Positions 44,578-52,392 of a DNA stretch of 64,000 bases are shown here, piece by piece. The stretch is from Pseudomonadota bacterium (GTDB lineage Bacteria; Myxococcota_A; Polyangia; Polyangiales; Polyangiaceae): the NCBI GenBank assembly GCA_023423895.1, contig JAFAER010000240.1:1-64000 (forward strand), read 5' to 3'. The position numbers were made by a program, and so were the translations under genes. The notes under the pieces were generated by a model. The model made no database searches and was not told the DNA's origin. It saw nothing but the letters and a program-made list of their open reading frames with translations. The first letter of the stretch is position 1, and every line of letters begins with the position of its first letter.

Positions 44578-45717
44578 ATGAAAACGCGCTTCGTCGGTCA
44601 CACATCGAGCGTTGCCCTGCTGTTTGTGTCGATCGCGTGTTCCCGCACCAGGATCGAATTCGTACCGGCAAAGGACCTCGCCGCGGAGCCGACCGGCTCG
44701 TTCGTCAGCAACGACGCGGGCAGCTCGACGGAAGCGGGCGTCGACCTCATCACCTACTGCCCGTCTTCTACCTGCACCAATCACACCACGACGTGTCCGA
44801 CCTCACGCTTCGCCTGCGACGTCGATCTCATGTCCGACGACGACAACTGTGGAGCGTGCGGATTCCGGTGTCCGGGCACGACCGCGATTGGAATCTTTCA
44901 ATGCGCAGCAGGAAAGTGCGTCATGACCTGCGGCGAAGACCAGGCCAATTGCAACGGAATCCTCGAAGACGGTTGTGAGAGCAGGCTCGACACGAACGAC
45001 AACTGCGGCGCATGCGGAAACATCTGTCCCGACCCCGCCAAGCCGTGCGTCTACGGGAAGTGCGGCTGCCCTGGCTCGCAGACGTGGTGCAACGGCGCTT
45101 GCAGGGACATGACGACCGACGACCGCAACTGCGGAACGTGCGGCAACACCTGCGATCCCGCAGGCGACGGGAGTCCGACGCAAGCGAACACGTACTTCGG
45201 TTGCTATGCGAGTGAGTGCAACCAATTGAAGTGCATCACGGGGTTCTCCGATTGCGACGGCAACGCGGAGACCGGCTGCGAAACAGCGCTGACGACGGAA
45301 TCGAATTGTGGAGGCTGCGGTGTCGCGTGCGCGCCGGGCGAGTTCTGCGGCGAAGGCGACGACGGTTCCATCCAGTGTCTCTGCAAGGGCAACAAGACGC
45401 GATGTGGCAACACGTGCAAGGACCTGGCGACGGACGCCCGCAATTGTGGAGCGTGTGGAGTTGGGTGCAGCAGCCTGACCAATGTCGGCAACCCGCACGG
45501 TCTCGGATACTGCGCGTACGGCAGTTGCGCCTTCGGATGCACGCTCGGCTGGGATGATTGCAACGGCGACTTGAATGACGGGTGCGAGACTCACGTTCGC
45601 TCCGATCCGAGCAACTGCGGAGGTTGCGGCATCCGCTGCGATATCGAAGCAGGGCAGGCATGCATCGGAGGCCGATGCGCCGTCGAGCCGTGCGAGACCC
45701 AGGTGGTGACGCAATGA
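44578..45717 (+). CDS. Cys-rich repeat lipoprotein
   Basis: A 379-residue protein; lipobox VSIAC near residue 21. The mature chain contains about six repeats of the form DxxNCGxCGxxC (for example DDNCGACGFRC, DRNCGTCGNTC, DPSNCGGCGIRC) interleaved with CNGILEDGCE-like segments (three copies). Roughly one residue in eight is Cys, so a rigid disulfide-linked rod is expected outside the cytoplasm. Such repeats are frequent in Polyangiales surface proteins, but no function is established. Its stop overlaps the next start (ATGA). Confidence 0.88.
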   Translation: MKTRFVGHTSSVALLFVSIACSRTRIEFVPAKDLAAEPTGSFVSNDAGSSTEAGVDLITYCPSSTCTNHTTTCPTSRFACDVDLMSDDDNCGACGFRCPGTTAIGIFQCAAGKCVMTCGEDQANCNGILEDGCESRLDTNDNCGACGNICPDPAKPCVYGKCGCPGSQTWCNGACRDMTTDDRNCGTCGNTCDPAGDGSPTQANTYFGCYASECNQLKCITGFSDCDGNAETGCETALTTESNCGGCGVACAPGEFCGEGDDGSIQCLCKGNKTRCGNTCKDLATDARNCGACGVGCSSLTNVGNPHGLGYCAYGSCAFGCTLGWDDCNGDLNDGCETHVRSDPSNCGGCGIRCDIEAGQACIGGRCAVEPCETQVVTQ

Positions 45718-46895
45718 ACCGTCGTGGATGGACGCTCTTCGCCCTTCTCGGAGTCGTGGGCGTCTGCGAGGCGTGCGCCGATACAGCCGTCTCCAGCCCG
45801 GAAGACGAGCCGCCGACGCTGGTACCGGAGGTGGATGCTGGCTCACTGGACGCCATCGCGGCCGACGCGGAGCCTCCGGTCGAGGCATGCAGGCCGGATG
45901 CCCTGTGCGCGAATCCGCTTCTCGATCCCGCGAGCTCTACGAGCGCACTCGATCTGCGAACGCGAGTCAACGTCATCCGGGGTCGATCCGCGACGGACGT
46001 GTGGCTGGTCGGCGCAGTCGGCGCTCTCGCGCACTTCGATGGGACATCGTGGACCCCATCGGATGTTGGAAGTCGTGCGTCGCTATCGGCCCTCTGGCTC
46101 CACGACACCGCAGAGATCGCCCTCGTCGACCTCACGACGATGCTGGTGCGCGGCAGCGAAGTTGACCAGGACACACCGTCCTCCGATGGCTGGGGGCGCG
46201 CGCAGAACGTCGTCGTCCCGAGCGGGCTCGCGGCCTCGAGCAGGCGTGTAACCTCCGCGTGGACGGCCCCCGGCGCCGAATGGGCGTGGGGAACGACCCT
46301 CGAAGGGGTGATCGACAGCCAACAGAACGGTCTCTGGCGCGCCCGCGTCGTGTCGGCGACGGGCGCGATCGAGCTCGACGCCGCTCTCCCGCCTGGCGCG
46401 TGCGCGACGCTCGGGTGCCGGCAGATGACGAGCGTTCATGGCTCGTCATCTGCCGATCTGTGGGCGGTCGGAGCTCGTGGCGCCATCTTCCACATCACGG
46501 ACGCGCAAGGCCCGAGCCCCGTGCTCACCCCGTTCGACAGCCAGACGTGGGTGCAGCTCAACGGTGTGTGGGCCGCCAGCGCTTCCGAGGCGTTCGCGGT
46601 CGGTGGAATGGGCACGATCCGTCGTTACACCGACGGGACGAAGAGCTGGGAGGCCATGCCCGACGTCCCCGCGAACGAGACGCTTCGCGCGGTGTGGGGC
46701 ACCTCGCGCTCCGACGTGTGGGTCGTCGGCGACGGTGCATGTGTACTTCACTACGACGGGCAGAGCTGGTCTCGCGTCGACGTCGTTGGGCTCGGCGATC
46801 GCCGGCCGGATCTCTACGCCGTGTGGACGCCGGCGCCGGGGCATGTCTGGGTCGGCGGCGAAGGCGTCCTTCTTTCTCTCGGAGGTAAGCCGTGA
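45714..46895 (+). CDS. Beta-propeller-like lipoprotein 1
   Basis: A 393-residue predicted lipoprotein; the signal ends at VCEAC. An acidic/Pro linker precedes at least five propeller-type repeats with the pattern (V/L)W..S..DVW.VG..G...HYDG..W, such as VNVIRGRSATDVWLVGAVGA, MTSVHGSSSADLWAVGARGA, LNGVWAASASEAFAVGGMGT and LRAVWGTSRSDVWVVGDGA. These resemble BNR/sialidase-like blades without the Asp-box enzyme residues. Probably a binding or scaffold protein. Coupled at both ends by 4-base overlaps. Confidence 0.85.
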   Translation: MNRRGWTLFALLGVVGVCEACADTAVSSPEDEPPTLVPEVDAGSLDAIAADAEPPVEACRPDALCANPLLDPASSTSALDLRTRVNVIRGRSATDVWLVGAVGALAHFDGTSWTPSDVGSRASLSALWLHDTAEIALVDLTTMLVRGSEVDQDTPSSDGWGRAQNVVVPSGLAASSRRVTSAWTAPGAEWAWGTTLEGVIDSQQNGLWRARVVSATGAIELDAALPPGACATLGCRQMTSVHGSSSADLWAVGARGAIFHITDAQGPSPVLTPFDSQTWVQLNGVWAASASEAFAVGGMGTIRRYTDGTKSWEAMPDVPANETLRAVWGTSRSDVWVVGDGACVLHYDGQSWSRVDVVGLGDRRPDLYAVWTPAPGHVWVGGEGVLLSLGGKP

Positions 46896-48193
46896 GCGCT
46901 CTGCCCTTCAAGATGACCTCGTTCGCCATGGCTTTCGCGCTCCTTGCGGCCTGTGCGACGGCTGGGGAGGAGACCACGACGTCGGAGGCTCCCACGCCTG
47001 GCCCGGAGGACGCCGGTGGATTCCCCGACGTCGATGGCGGAGTGATTCCTTCCGATGCCGGAGAAGACGTGAGCTCCGGCCCTTTGTGCAGTCCCGATGG
47101 CTGGTGTCCGACGACGATGCCGGGCGTGGGCACGATGTGGGACGTCTGGCCGTTCGAAAATCGAGCCTTCGCGCTCCTCTCGGGATCGGCGTTCGGAGTC
47201 AAGGCCGCGGAGTGGACATCCGATCGAGGCTGGCAACTGATCTCCAAGGGAATTCAGTTCCCGAGCTGGAATGTTCCGCGGACGATCTGGGCGCCGAACG
47301 AAGACGAGGTTTGGTTCAGTGTCGATGATCTGAGCAGCCTCTCTGGAGACAGCGACGGCGTCATTCTCGTCCATGGACGGCGCGCGGTTCCTCCCGAGAC
47401 GCAGTGGACCTGGGTGACGAGCAGGATCCAATGCGAGCGTGCGCTCGGAGGGACGACGTCCGCCGTATGGGGAACGAGCCGCGAGAACGTCTACGTCCTC
47501 GCATGCGAGAAGATCCACCGGCTCGACAGCTCGGCGCAGGAGCTCGCCTGGACCGAAGAATATGCCGTGAACACCGGCGACGGAGGTGCAGACGTCGACG
47601 CATATCCGATAGCGCTGAACGCGATCGGCGGCACCGGTCCCGACGACATCTGGTTCGCGGGATCTCGCAGTGGCGGACAGTGCCTCGTCCTCATTCATAA
47701 GACGAATGCCGGATACGAGAAGGTCGTCGACGGTGTTCCAGCCGGAGCTTCCTGCGCCGCGATCGCCGACCAGCCCGGTCTGCCTGTCGTGAACGGGTCG
47801 TTCCAGTATGGGCTCTTGGCTCCGGCGAAGAATACGGTCGTCGGCGGAACGGGGAGCAGCTCGCCGAGCGCCGGATCGCGGCTCGTCAAGGCCACCATCA
47901 CCAACGGCCGCGCGGAGGTGAGCACGTCGAACCCAACGAGCTCGTCCTTCTTGCTCAGCTCGCCGTGGGGCACGTCGGAGGATGAGCTCTTCTTCCTCGC
48001 GGAGGTCGGTTCGAGCGTCAGCACCGTCATGCGTGGCTCGTCGGTCTGGGGGAGCAATCCGCAGTACGGATACTCGGCGCTGGCGATCAACGGCGTTCCG
48101 AACGCCAATCGCCTCTACACGCTTCGTGGCACCTCAAACCAAAACATCTGGGCAGTCGGGACCGGCCATGCGTACCACAAGACGACTCCGTGA
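46892..48193 (+). CDS. Beta-propeller-like lipoprotein 2
   Basis: A 433-residue lipoprotein with GTG start and clear lipobox FALLAAC. After an acidic Gly/Asp linker, diverged blades of the same kind as the preceding gene appear: PRTIWAPNEDEVWFSVDD, TSAVWGTSRENVYVLACE, LNAIGGTGPDDIWFAGSRSG and LYTLRGTSNQNIWAVGTGHA. It looks like an ancient tandem duplicate of the upstream gene that has diverged strongly. Its last 26 bp overlap the next gene in another frame. Confidence 0.84.
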   Translation: MSALPFKMTSFAMAFALLAACATAGEETTTSEAPTPGPEDAGGFPDVDGGVIPSDAGEDVSSGPLCSPDGWCPTTMPGVGTMWDVWPFENRAFALLSGSAFGVKAAEWTSDRGWQLISKGIQFPSWNVPRTIWAPNEDEVWFSVDDLSSLSGDSDGVILVHGRRAVPPETQWTWVTSRIQCERALGGTTSAVWGTSRENVYVLACEKIHRLDSSAQELAWTEEYAVNTGDGGADVDAYPIALNAIGGTGPDDIWFAGSRSGGQCLVLIHKTNAGYEKVVDGVPAGASCAAIADQPGLPVVNGSFQYGLLAPAKNTVVGGTGSSSPSAGSRLVKATITNGRAEVSTSNPTSSSFLLSSPWGTSEDELFFLAEVGSSVSTVMRGSSVWGSNPQYGYSALAINGVPNANRLYTLRGTSNQNIWAVGTGHAYHKTTP

Positions 48194-49565
48194 GTTTGAC
48201 TACACGCGTTCTTTCGTGTTCGCGTCGCTCGCCCTTTCGGGACTCGTCATCGTGAACTGCTCGGGAGGTTCGGAGGACAATCCCTCGCCTCCCGCGGCAG
48301 ACGCATCGACCCCAGATGCGAGCGAGAACTCGCCGCAGACGCAGCCAGCCGATGCCGGCTCAGGCCCGTCACGCGACGCGTCTCAGCGAGACCTGTTTGC
48401 GTCCGATGCGGGGCCGGCCCCGGTGACGTGCACCGAGTCGCCGTGTGCGATCGCCCTGGTCACGACAGTCACCCGTCAAGGAGGGGGACCTGCAGGCTTC
48501 TGCGTGCTCCTCGACGACGGTACGGTCGCCTGCTGGGGTCAGAACCGCGACGGGCAACTCGGGCGCGGTCCGGGGAACACGGTGAATAGCGCCGTTGCCC
48601 AGCGAGTCGTCGGGCTGACGAAGATCCGGCACCTCGATCATACCTGTGCGATCGACGACGACGGCGCGACATGGTGCTGGGGAGCCGGCCCATTCCTCCG
48701 CTCGGCGAACGCGGCTTTCACGACCGAGCGCTCCCCCGTGAAGCTCGACATCCCGCCGGCGACGGCCATGTCCTTCTTCATCTTCGGGAACCCTGCCGTC
48801 GCCGTCGGCTGCGCGCTCGTCGACACCGGCGTGCTCTGCTGGGGAGCAAACGGCTTCGGACAGGTCCGTGTTCCCGTCCCGGGAGAGAGCGCGACCGCAC
48901 CGACCCCGGCGACCCTCGTTGCCACGCCTGACGGAGCGCCGTTCAAGGGCATCTCGGTGGGGTACGCATCCTTCGCACTCCGTTCCGACGGGACTCTGTT
49001 GAGCTGGGGGAGGACGCCACCGCTTGGTCGCATGTCCTCTTTGTTTCCCGATCCGTATCCGAAACCGATCCCGCTCACCGGCGAGGCCGGCGTCTCCTAC
49101 CTCGATGTGGCCAACGACAACGCGTGTGCCGTCGTCCAAGGCAACGTGTACTGCTGGGGCGCCGTGTTCAAGGATCGAACCGTGACGGATCTCAGTCGGG
49201 CGCTTCCTGCGCTCATCGAAACTCCGGAACCCGCCGTCAGCGTCGCGACCACGTCGTCGTACGGTAACGCGAACTATCCCGAGCGCGGCTGCGTTTGCGG
49301 CGTCTCGGGCAGCGTTTACTGCTGGGGCAACAACGCGAGCGGTCAGGTCGGCGACGGAACGTACGAATACGCGCACAAGCCGGCGAAGGTCATGAACCTC
49401 CCGGCCCCCGCCTCCGTGGTGCGAACGATGCCGGGAGCGACCTGCGCCCTCCTCACGACGGGCAAGGTCTACTGCTGGGGCGAGAACTCGACAGGAGAGC
49501 TCGGCAACGGCTTCATCGGCGATCCGAGCAACGTGCCGATCGAGGTCGCGTTGCCCGCCAATTGA
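48168..49565 (+). CDS. RCC1-type seven-bladed propeller lipoprotein
   Basis: A 465-residue exported protein. The ATG at 48168 lies inside the preceding gene and gives a basic n-region and hydrophobic core ending at LVIVNC; a GTG at 48216 would remove the basic part. After an Asp/Pro/Ser linker, seven RCC1-like blades occur: CVLLDDGTVACWGQN, CAIDDDGATWCWGAG, CALVDTGVLCWGANG, FALRSDGTLLSWGRT, CAVVQGNVYCWGAV, CVCGVSGSVYCWGNN and CALLTTGKVYCWGEN. Most blades pair a Cys with CWG, suggesting inter-strand disulfides. Seven blades equal a complete RCC1 propeller. It is last in the series. Confidence 0.88.
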   Translation: MRTTRRLREFDYTRSFVFASLALSGLVIVNCSGGSEDNPSPPAADASTPDASENSPQTQPADAGSGPSRDASQRDLFASDAGPAPVTCTESPCAIALVTTVTRQGGGPAGFCVLLDDGTVACWGQNRDGQLGRGPGNTVNSAVAQRVVGLTKIRHLDHTCAIDDDGATWCWGAGPFLRSANAAFTTERSPVKLDIPPATAMSFFIFGNPAVAVGCALVDTGVLCWGANGFGQVRVPVPGESATAPTPATLVATPDGAPFKGISVGYASFALRSDGTLLSWGRTPPLGRMSSLFPDPYPKPIPLTGEAGVSYLDVANDNACAVVQGNVYCWGAVFKDRTVTDLSRALPALIETPEPAVSVATTSSYGNANYPERGCVCGVSGSVYCWGNNASGQVGDGTYEYAHKPAKVMNLPAPASVVRTMPGATCALLTTGKVYCWGENSTGELGNGFIGDPSNVPIEVALPAN

Positions 49566-49705
49566 ACGCGTTCTCACCACGTCACTCGCGCTAGGGCTCC
49601 AGTCCGGCCCTCGAGCGCCTGAGGCCGCTTGTCGGTCCATCGGGCCGGGCCGTGGAGCTCCGCGCCTCGTGCCTCGCGCCTCGCGCCGACCATCCGAGAG
49701 ATGGA

Positions 49706-49803
49706 ACAGGAAGAGCGGAAGGGCGGAAGGTTCGCGAGCTGCGCGAGCGCGGTCGAACACCGAGGATCCCCCAAGAATCCTTCCGATCTTCCGCCCTTCC
49801 TGT
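49706..49803. repeat. 25-bp imperfect inverted repeat
   Basis: The 25 bases from 49706 (ACAGGAAGAGCGGAAGG...) match the reverse complement of 49779-49803 at 22 of 25 positions, separated by 48 bp. It may act as a bidirectional terminator for the RCC1 lipoprotein gene, or be a remnant of a small mobile repeat. Confidence 0.6.
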
Positions 49804-49872
49804 GAAACTTCTCGTCAAGCGCCGAAGAAGGCAGGACGCCAGGAGCACGAGGCGACCAGCACAAAATCGAAA

Positions 49873-49910
49873 GCGCCCGCTGCCTTCGTGAATGAAGGCA
49901 AGGCGGGCGC
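49873..49910 (-). terminator. Intrinsic terminator of the S1-domain gene
   Basis: GCGCCCGC (49873-49880) pairs with GCGGGCGC (49903-49910) and GCCTTC (49882-49887) with GAAGGC (49894-49899) around a 6-base loop. On the minus strand the stem is followed by TTTCGATTTTGT. This fits a rho-independent terminator about 20 bp after the stop codon. Confidence 0.75.
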
Positions 49911-49927
49911 GTTCGGATACGTGACGA

Positions 49928-52165
49928 CTACTTGTTCGGCGTGATGTTCCGCTTGGCGAGGAGATCGGCGAACGTGCCGAACTTCGCCTCGCGCTTCACC
50001 TGCGCGCGGTACTGCTGGTACGCGTTGCGCTCGTTCTCTTCGTTGAGCGCCTTGATCGAGAGCTTCAGCTCGCCGCGACGAGGATCGTGCTCGACGATCT
50101 TCGCTTCGAGCTGCTTCCCGACCGGGAACAGCTTCCGCAGCTCGGTTCCGCGCGGGGTTCCCGTCGCGGCCGCGCTGATGAAGCCGCGGGCGTTGCGGCC
50201 CGTCGCGCCGAGGACGCGGACGACGATGCCGCCCGACTCCGGGTTCACGACGACGACCTTGACGATCTTGTGGATCTGGATGCGCTGCGGCTCCTCGTTC
50301 GCCGCTTCACCGGTGGGCGCCGGGTGCAGGGCGATGCGGTGCTGCCGCGGGTCGACGCTCGCGACGACGACGTCGATCTCGTCGCCGACCTTCACCACCT
50401 CTTCCGGGTGCTCGATGCGCTTCACCGAGAGATCGGCGGTGTGGATCAGGCCGTCGATGCCCGACTCGAGCTCGATGAACGCGCCGAACGGCTGCAGGCG
50501 GGCGACCTTGCCCTTGTGCTTCGTTCCCTGCGCGTACTTCTGCGCGACCTGCATCCAGGGGTCTTCGATGGCCGCCTTGCGCGAGAGCCAGAGCTTCCCG
50601 CGCTCGTCGAGGCGAAGGATCTTCACCTTCACGGTCTCGCCGACCTTGAAGACGTCCTTCGGCTGATCGGCGCGGTTGTGGCTCATCTCGCTGAGCGGGA
50701 CGAGGCCTTCGACACCGCCGACGTCGACGAAGGCTCCGAACGGGACGACCGTGCGGACGACGCCGTCGACGACCGAGCCCATCTGGATGTTCTTCAGCGC
50801 CTCGTCGCGCTTCTCCTTCGCCTCGGTCTCGAGCATCGCGCGGCGCGAGAGGACGACGTCGCGCCCGCGCTTGGCGTACTGGGTGACCGCGAACGGGAGA
50901 CGCTTGCCGACGAGATGCGAGAGATCGGCGCCCGGTCGGAGCTCGACGTGCGAGGCCGGCGCGAACGCGCGGAGGCCGTCGACGTCGACCTCGACACCGC
51001 CCTTGATGGTGCCGGTGACGAGACCGAAGATCAGCGCGCCCGAGCGGGACGCCTCGGCAACGACGGGCTTCGCCTTCTGCACCCTCTTCGGATGGTGCGT
51101 GAGGACGACGAGACCGCCGCGGCCACCGTCATTGTGGACGAGGCCGACGAACGATGCGCCGGGCTCGAGGATGACGCGCGGGAGCTGCGGGCTCTTCTCC
51201 TCCGGAGCGCCCTCGGTGGCCGCGCCTTCGGTGGCCGCGCCTTCGGTGGCCGCGCCTTCGGTGGCCGCGCCTTCGGTGGTTGCACCGTCGGTGGGAGCGC
51301 CTTCCGTGGGAGCGCCGTCGGCACCAGGCGCCGCTTCGGCGGCGGGAGCAGCTTCGACGGCGACCGGCTCGGCAGCAGGGGTCGCCTGCTCCGCGCTCGG
51401 CTCGACAGCCGCGCCTTCGGACTCGGTCGGCTCGGCCTGCGCCGCGTCGCCCGTCGTCCCGTTGGTCTCACCCGCGGCGGCAGCAACGTCGACCGAGGAG
51501 TCGGCGGCGCCGCTCGCGCGTGCAGCGGCGAGCTCGTCGGCCTCCTTCTTGTCGGCCTTCGTGTACTCCTCGACGTCGTCCTCGGTGATGAGGAGCTCGC
51601 GAAGATCGAAAATCGCCTTCGCCTTGCCGGAGAGGTCGACGAACAGCGCGTCTTCGGTGAACTCGATCACCTTTCCGAAGACGACGTCACCGACGTTGAA
51701 CGCCGGGCGCTCGCGCTCGACACGCTCGCGCTTGGGCTTCGGCGGGCGCTGCTGCTGCGGACGAGCTTCTCCGCCTTCAGTCGCCGCGGCGCCTTCTTCG
51801 CCTGCGGGCGCGCCTTCGGCGGACGCCTGCCCTTCGGCCTGCGCGCCGGGCTTCTTCTTGCGCCGGCGGCGACGACGCTTCTTCGGTGCGCCTTCGGTGG
51901 TGGTTCCGGGCGCGGCGCCCGCGTCGGCGTTTTCGCCATCGCCGCCGTCGCCTTCGTCTCCGCCGTCGTCATCTCCCGAGGCTTCGGCAGCATCGGCAGC
52001 GGGAGAAGCCGCATCGACGGGGGCGTCGGCGCGATCCTCCTTGGCGGGTTCGGGAGCGTTGGCGGGCGAAGCCTCGACCGGCTGCGCAGCATCGGTCGAT
52101 GCCTGCGGCGACGGAGCGTCGGCGCCGGGAGGAGTGTTCGGGTTGGTGGTCTGGGGGTCGGTCAT
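49928..52165 (-). CDS. S1 RNA-binding domain protein (RpsA-like)
   Basis: A 745-residue protein. Residues 1-150 are disordered (Ala/Glu/Pro, with a basic RRRRRRKKK cluster). A first S1-like segment (AFNVGDVVFGKVIEFTEDAL) appears to be interrupted by ~130 low-complexity residues before LEPGASFVGLVHNDG. At least four further S1 motifs follow: SGALIFGLVTGTIKGGVEVD, GSVVDGVVRTVVPFGAFVDV, HKGKVARLQPFGAFIELE and a last one near GATGRNARGFISAA. Such proteins bind mRNA in translation or RNA metabolism. The disordered insert contains pentapeptide repeats TEGAA. A typical RpsA lacks this N-terminus. Confidence 0.88.
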   Translation of the reverse strand: MTDPQTTNPNTPPGADAPSPQASTDAAQPVEASPANAPEPAKEDRADAPVDAASPAADAAEASGDDDGGDEGDGGDGENADAGAAPGTTTEGAPKKRRRRRRKKKPGAQAEGQASAEGAPAGEEGAAATEGGEARPQQQRPPKPKRERVERERPAFNVGDVVFGKVIEFTEDALFVDLSGKAKAIFDLRELLITEDDVEEYTKADKKEADELAAARASGAADSSVDVAAAAGETNGTTGDAAQAEPTESEGAAVEPSAEQATPAAEPVAVEAAPAAEAAPGADGAPTEGAPTDGATTEGAATEGAATEGAATEGAATEGAPEEKSPQLPRVILEPGASFVGLVHNDGGRGGLVVLTHHPKRVQKAKPVVAEASRSGALIFGLVTGTIKGGVEVDVDGLRAFAPASHVELRPGADLSHLVGKRLPFAVTQYAKRGRDVVLSRRAMLETEAKEKRDEALKNIQMGSVVDGVVRTVVPFGAFVDVGGVEGLVPLSEMSHNRADQPKDVFKVGETVKVKILRLDERGKLWLSRKAAIEDPWMQVAQKYAQGTKHKGKVARLQPFGAFIELESGIDGLIHTADLSVKRIEHPEEVVKVGDEIDVVVASVDPRQHRIALHPAPTGEAANEEPQRIQIHKIVKVVVVNPESGGIVVRVLGATGRNARGFISAAATGTPRGTELRKLFPVGKQLEAKIVEHDPRRGELKLSIKALNEENERNAYQQYRAQVKREAKFGTFADLLAKRNITPNK
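51211..51315. repeat. 15-bp minisatellite inside the S1-domain gene
   Basis: Seven head-to-tail units of CTTCGGTGGCCGCGC, the central ones identical and the outer ones slightly diverged. On the minus strand each encodes the pentapeptide TEGAA or a variant (TDGAT, TEGAP), so copy number changes keep the frame. Confidence 0.9.
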
Positions 52166-52392
52166 GGCGAAAACGCGGGCAAATGCCCTGCTGAAGCGGG
52201 GCGCACCTTAGCGCACGGGCCGGGAGGCGCGCCAGACCCGTCTTTCACGGGGTCCGTCGTGGTGGATGGTGATGGTGCGGGGATGGTGCGGTGAGCGCGG
52301 AGACGAGAGCCTGTCGAGGGTGATGAGAATGACGAGTGAATCGAGCGGATGGAACCGGAACGGTCCAGACTGCCCTCGAAGGGACGTAGAAC

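Larger units (their letters stand above)
49566..49927. other. 362-bp convergent intergenic region
   Basis: No gene seen. It holds the large inverted repeat at 49706-49803 and a terminator at 49873-49910, both between convergent transcripts. Confidence 0.7.

Noticed and set aside
45000..45720. Metallothionein-like protein from the Cys-rich region at ~44578-45717
   Set aside because: The protein has a lipobox and regularly spaced NCGxCGxxC units expected to form disulfides outside the cell, not a small cytosolic metal-binding protein.
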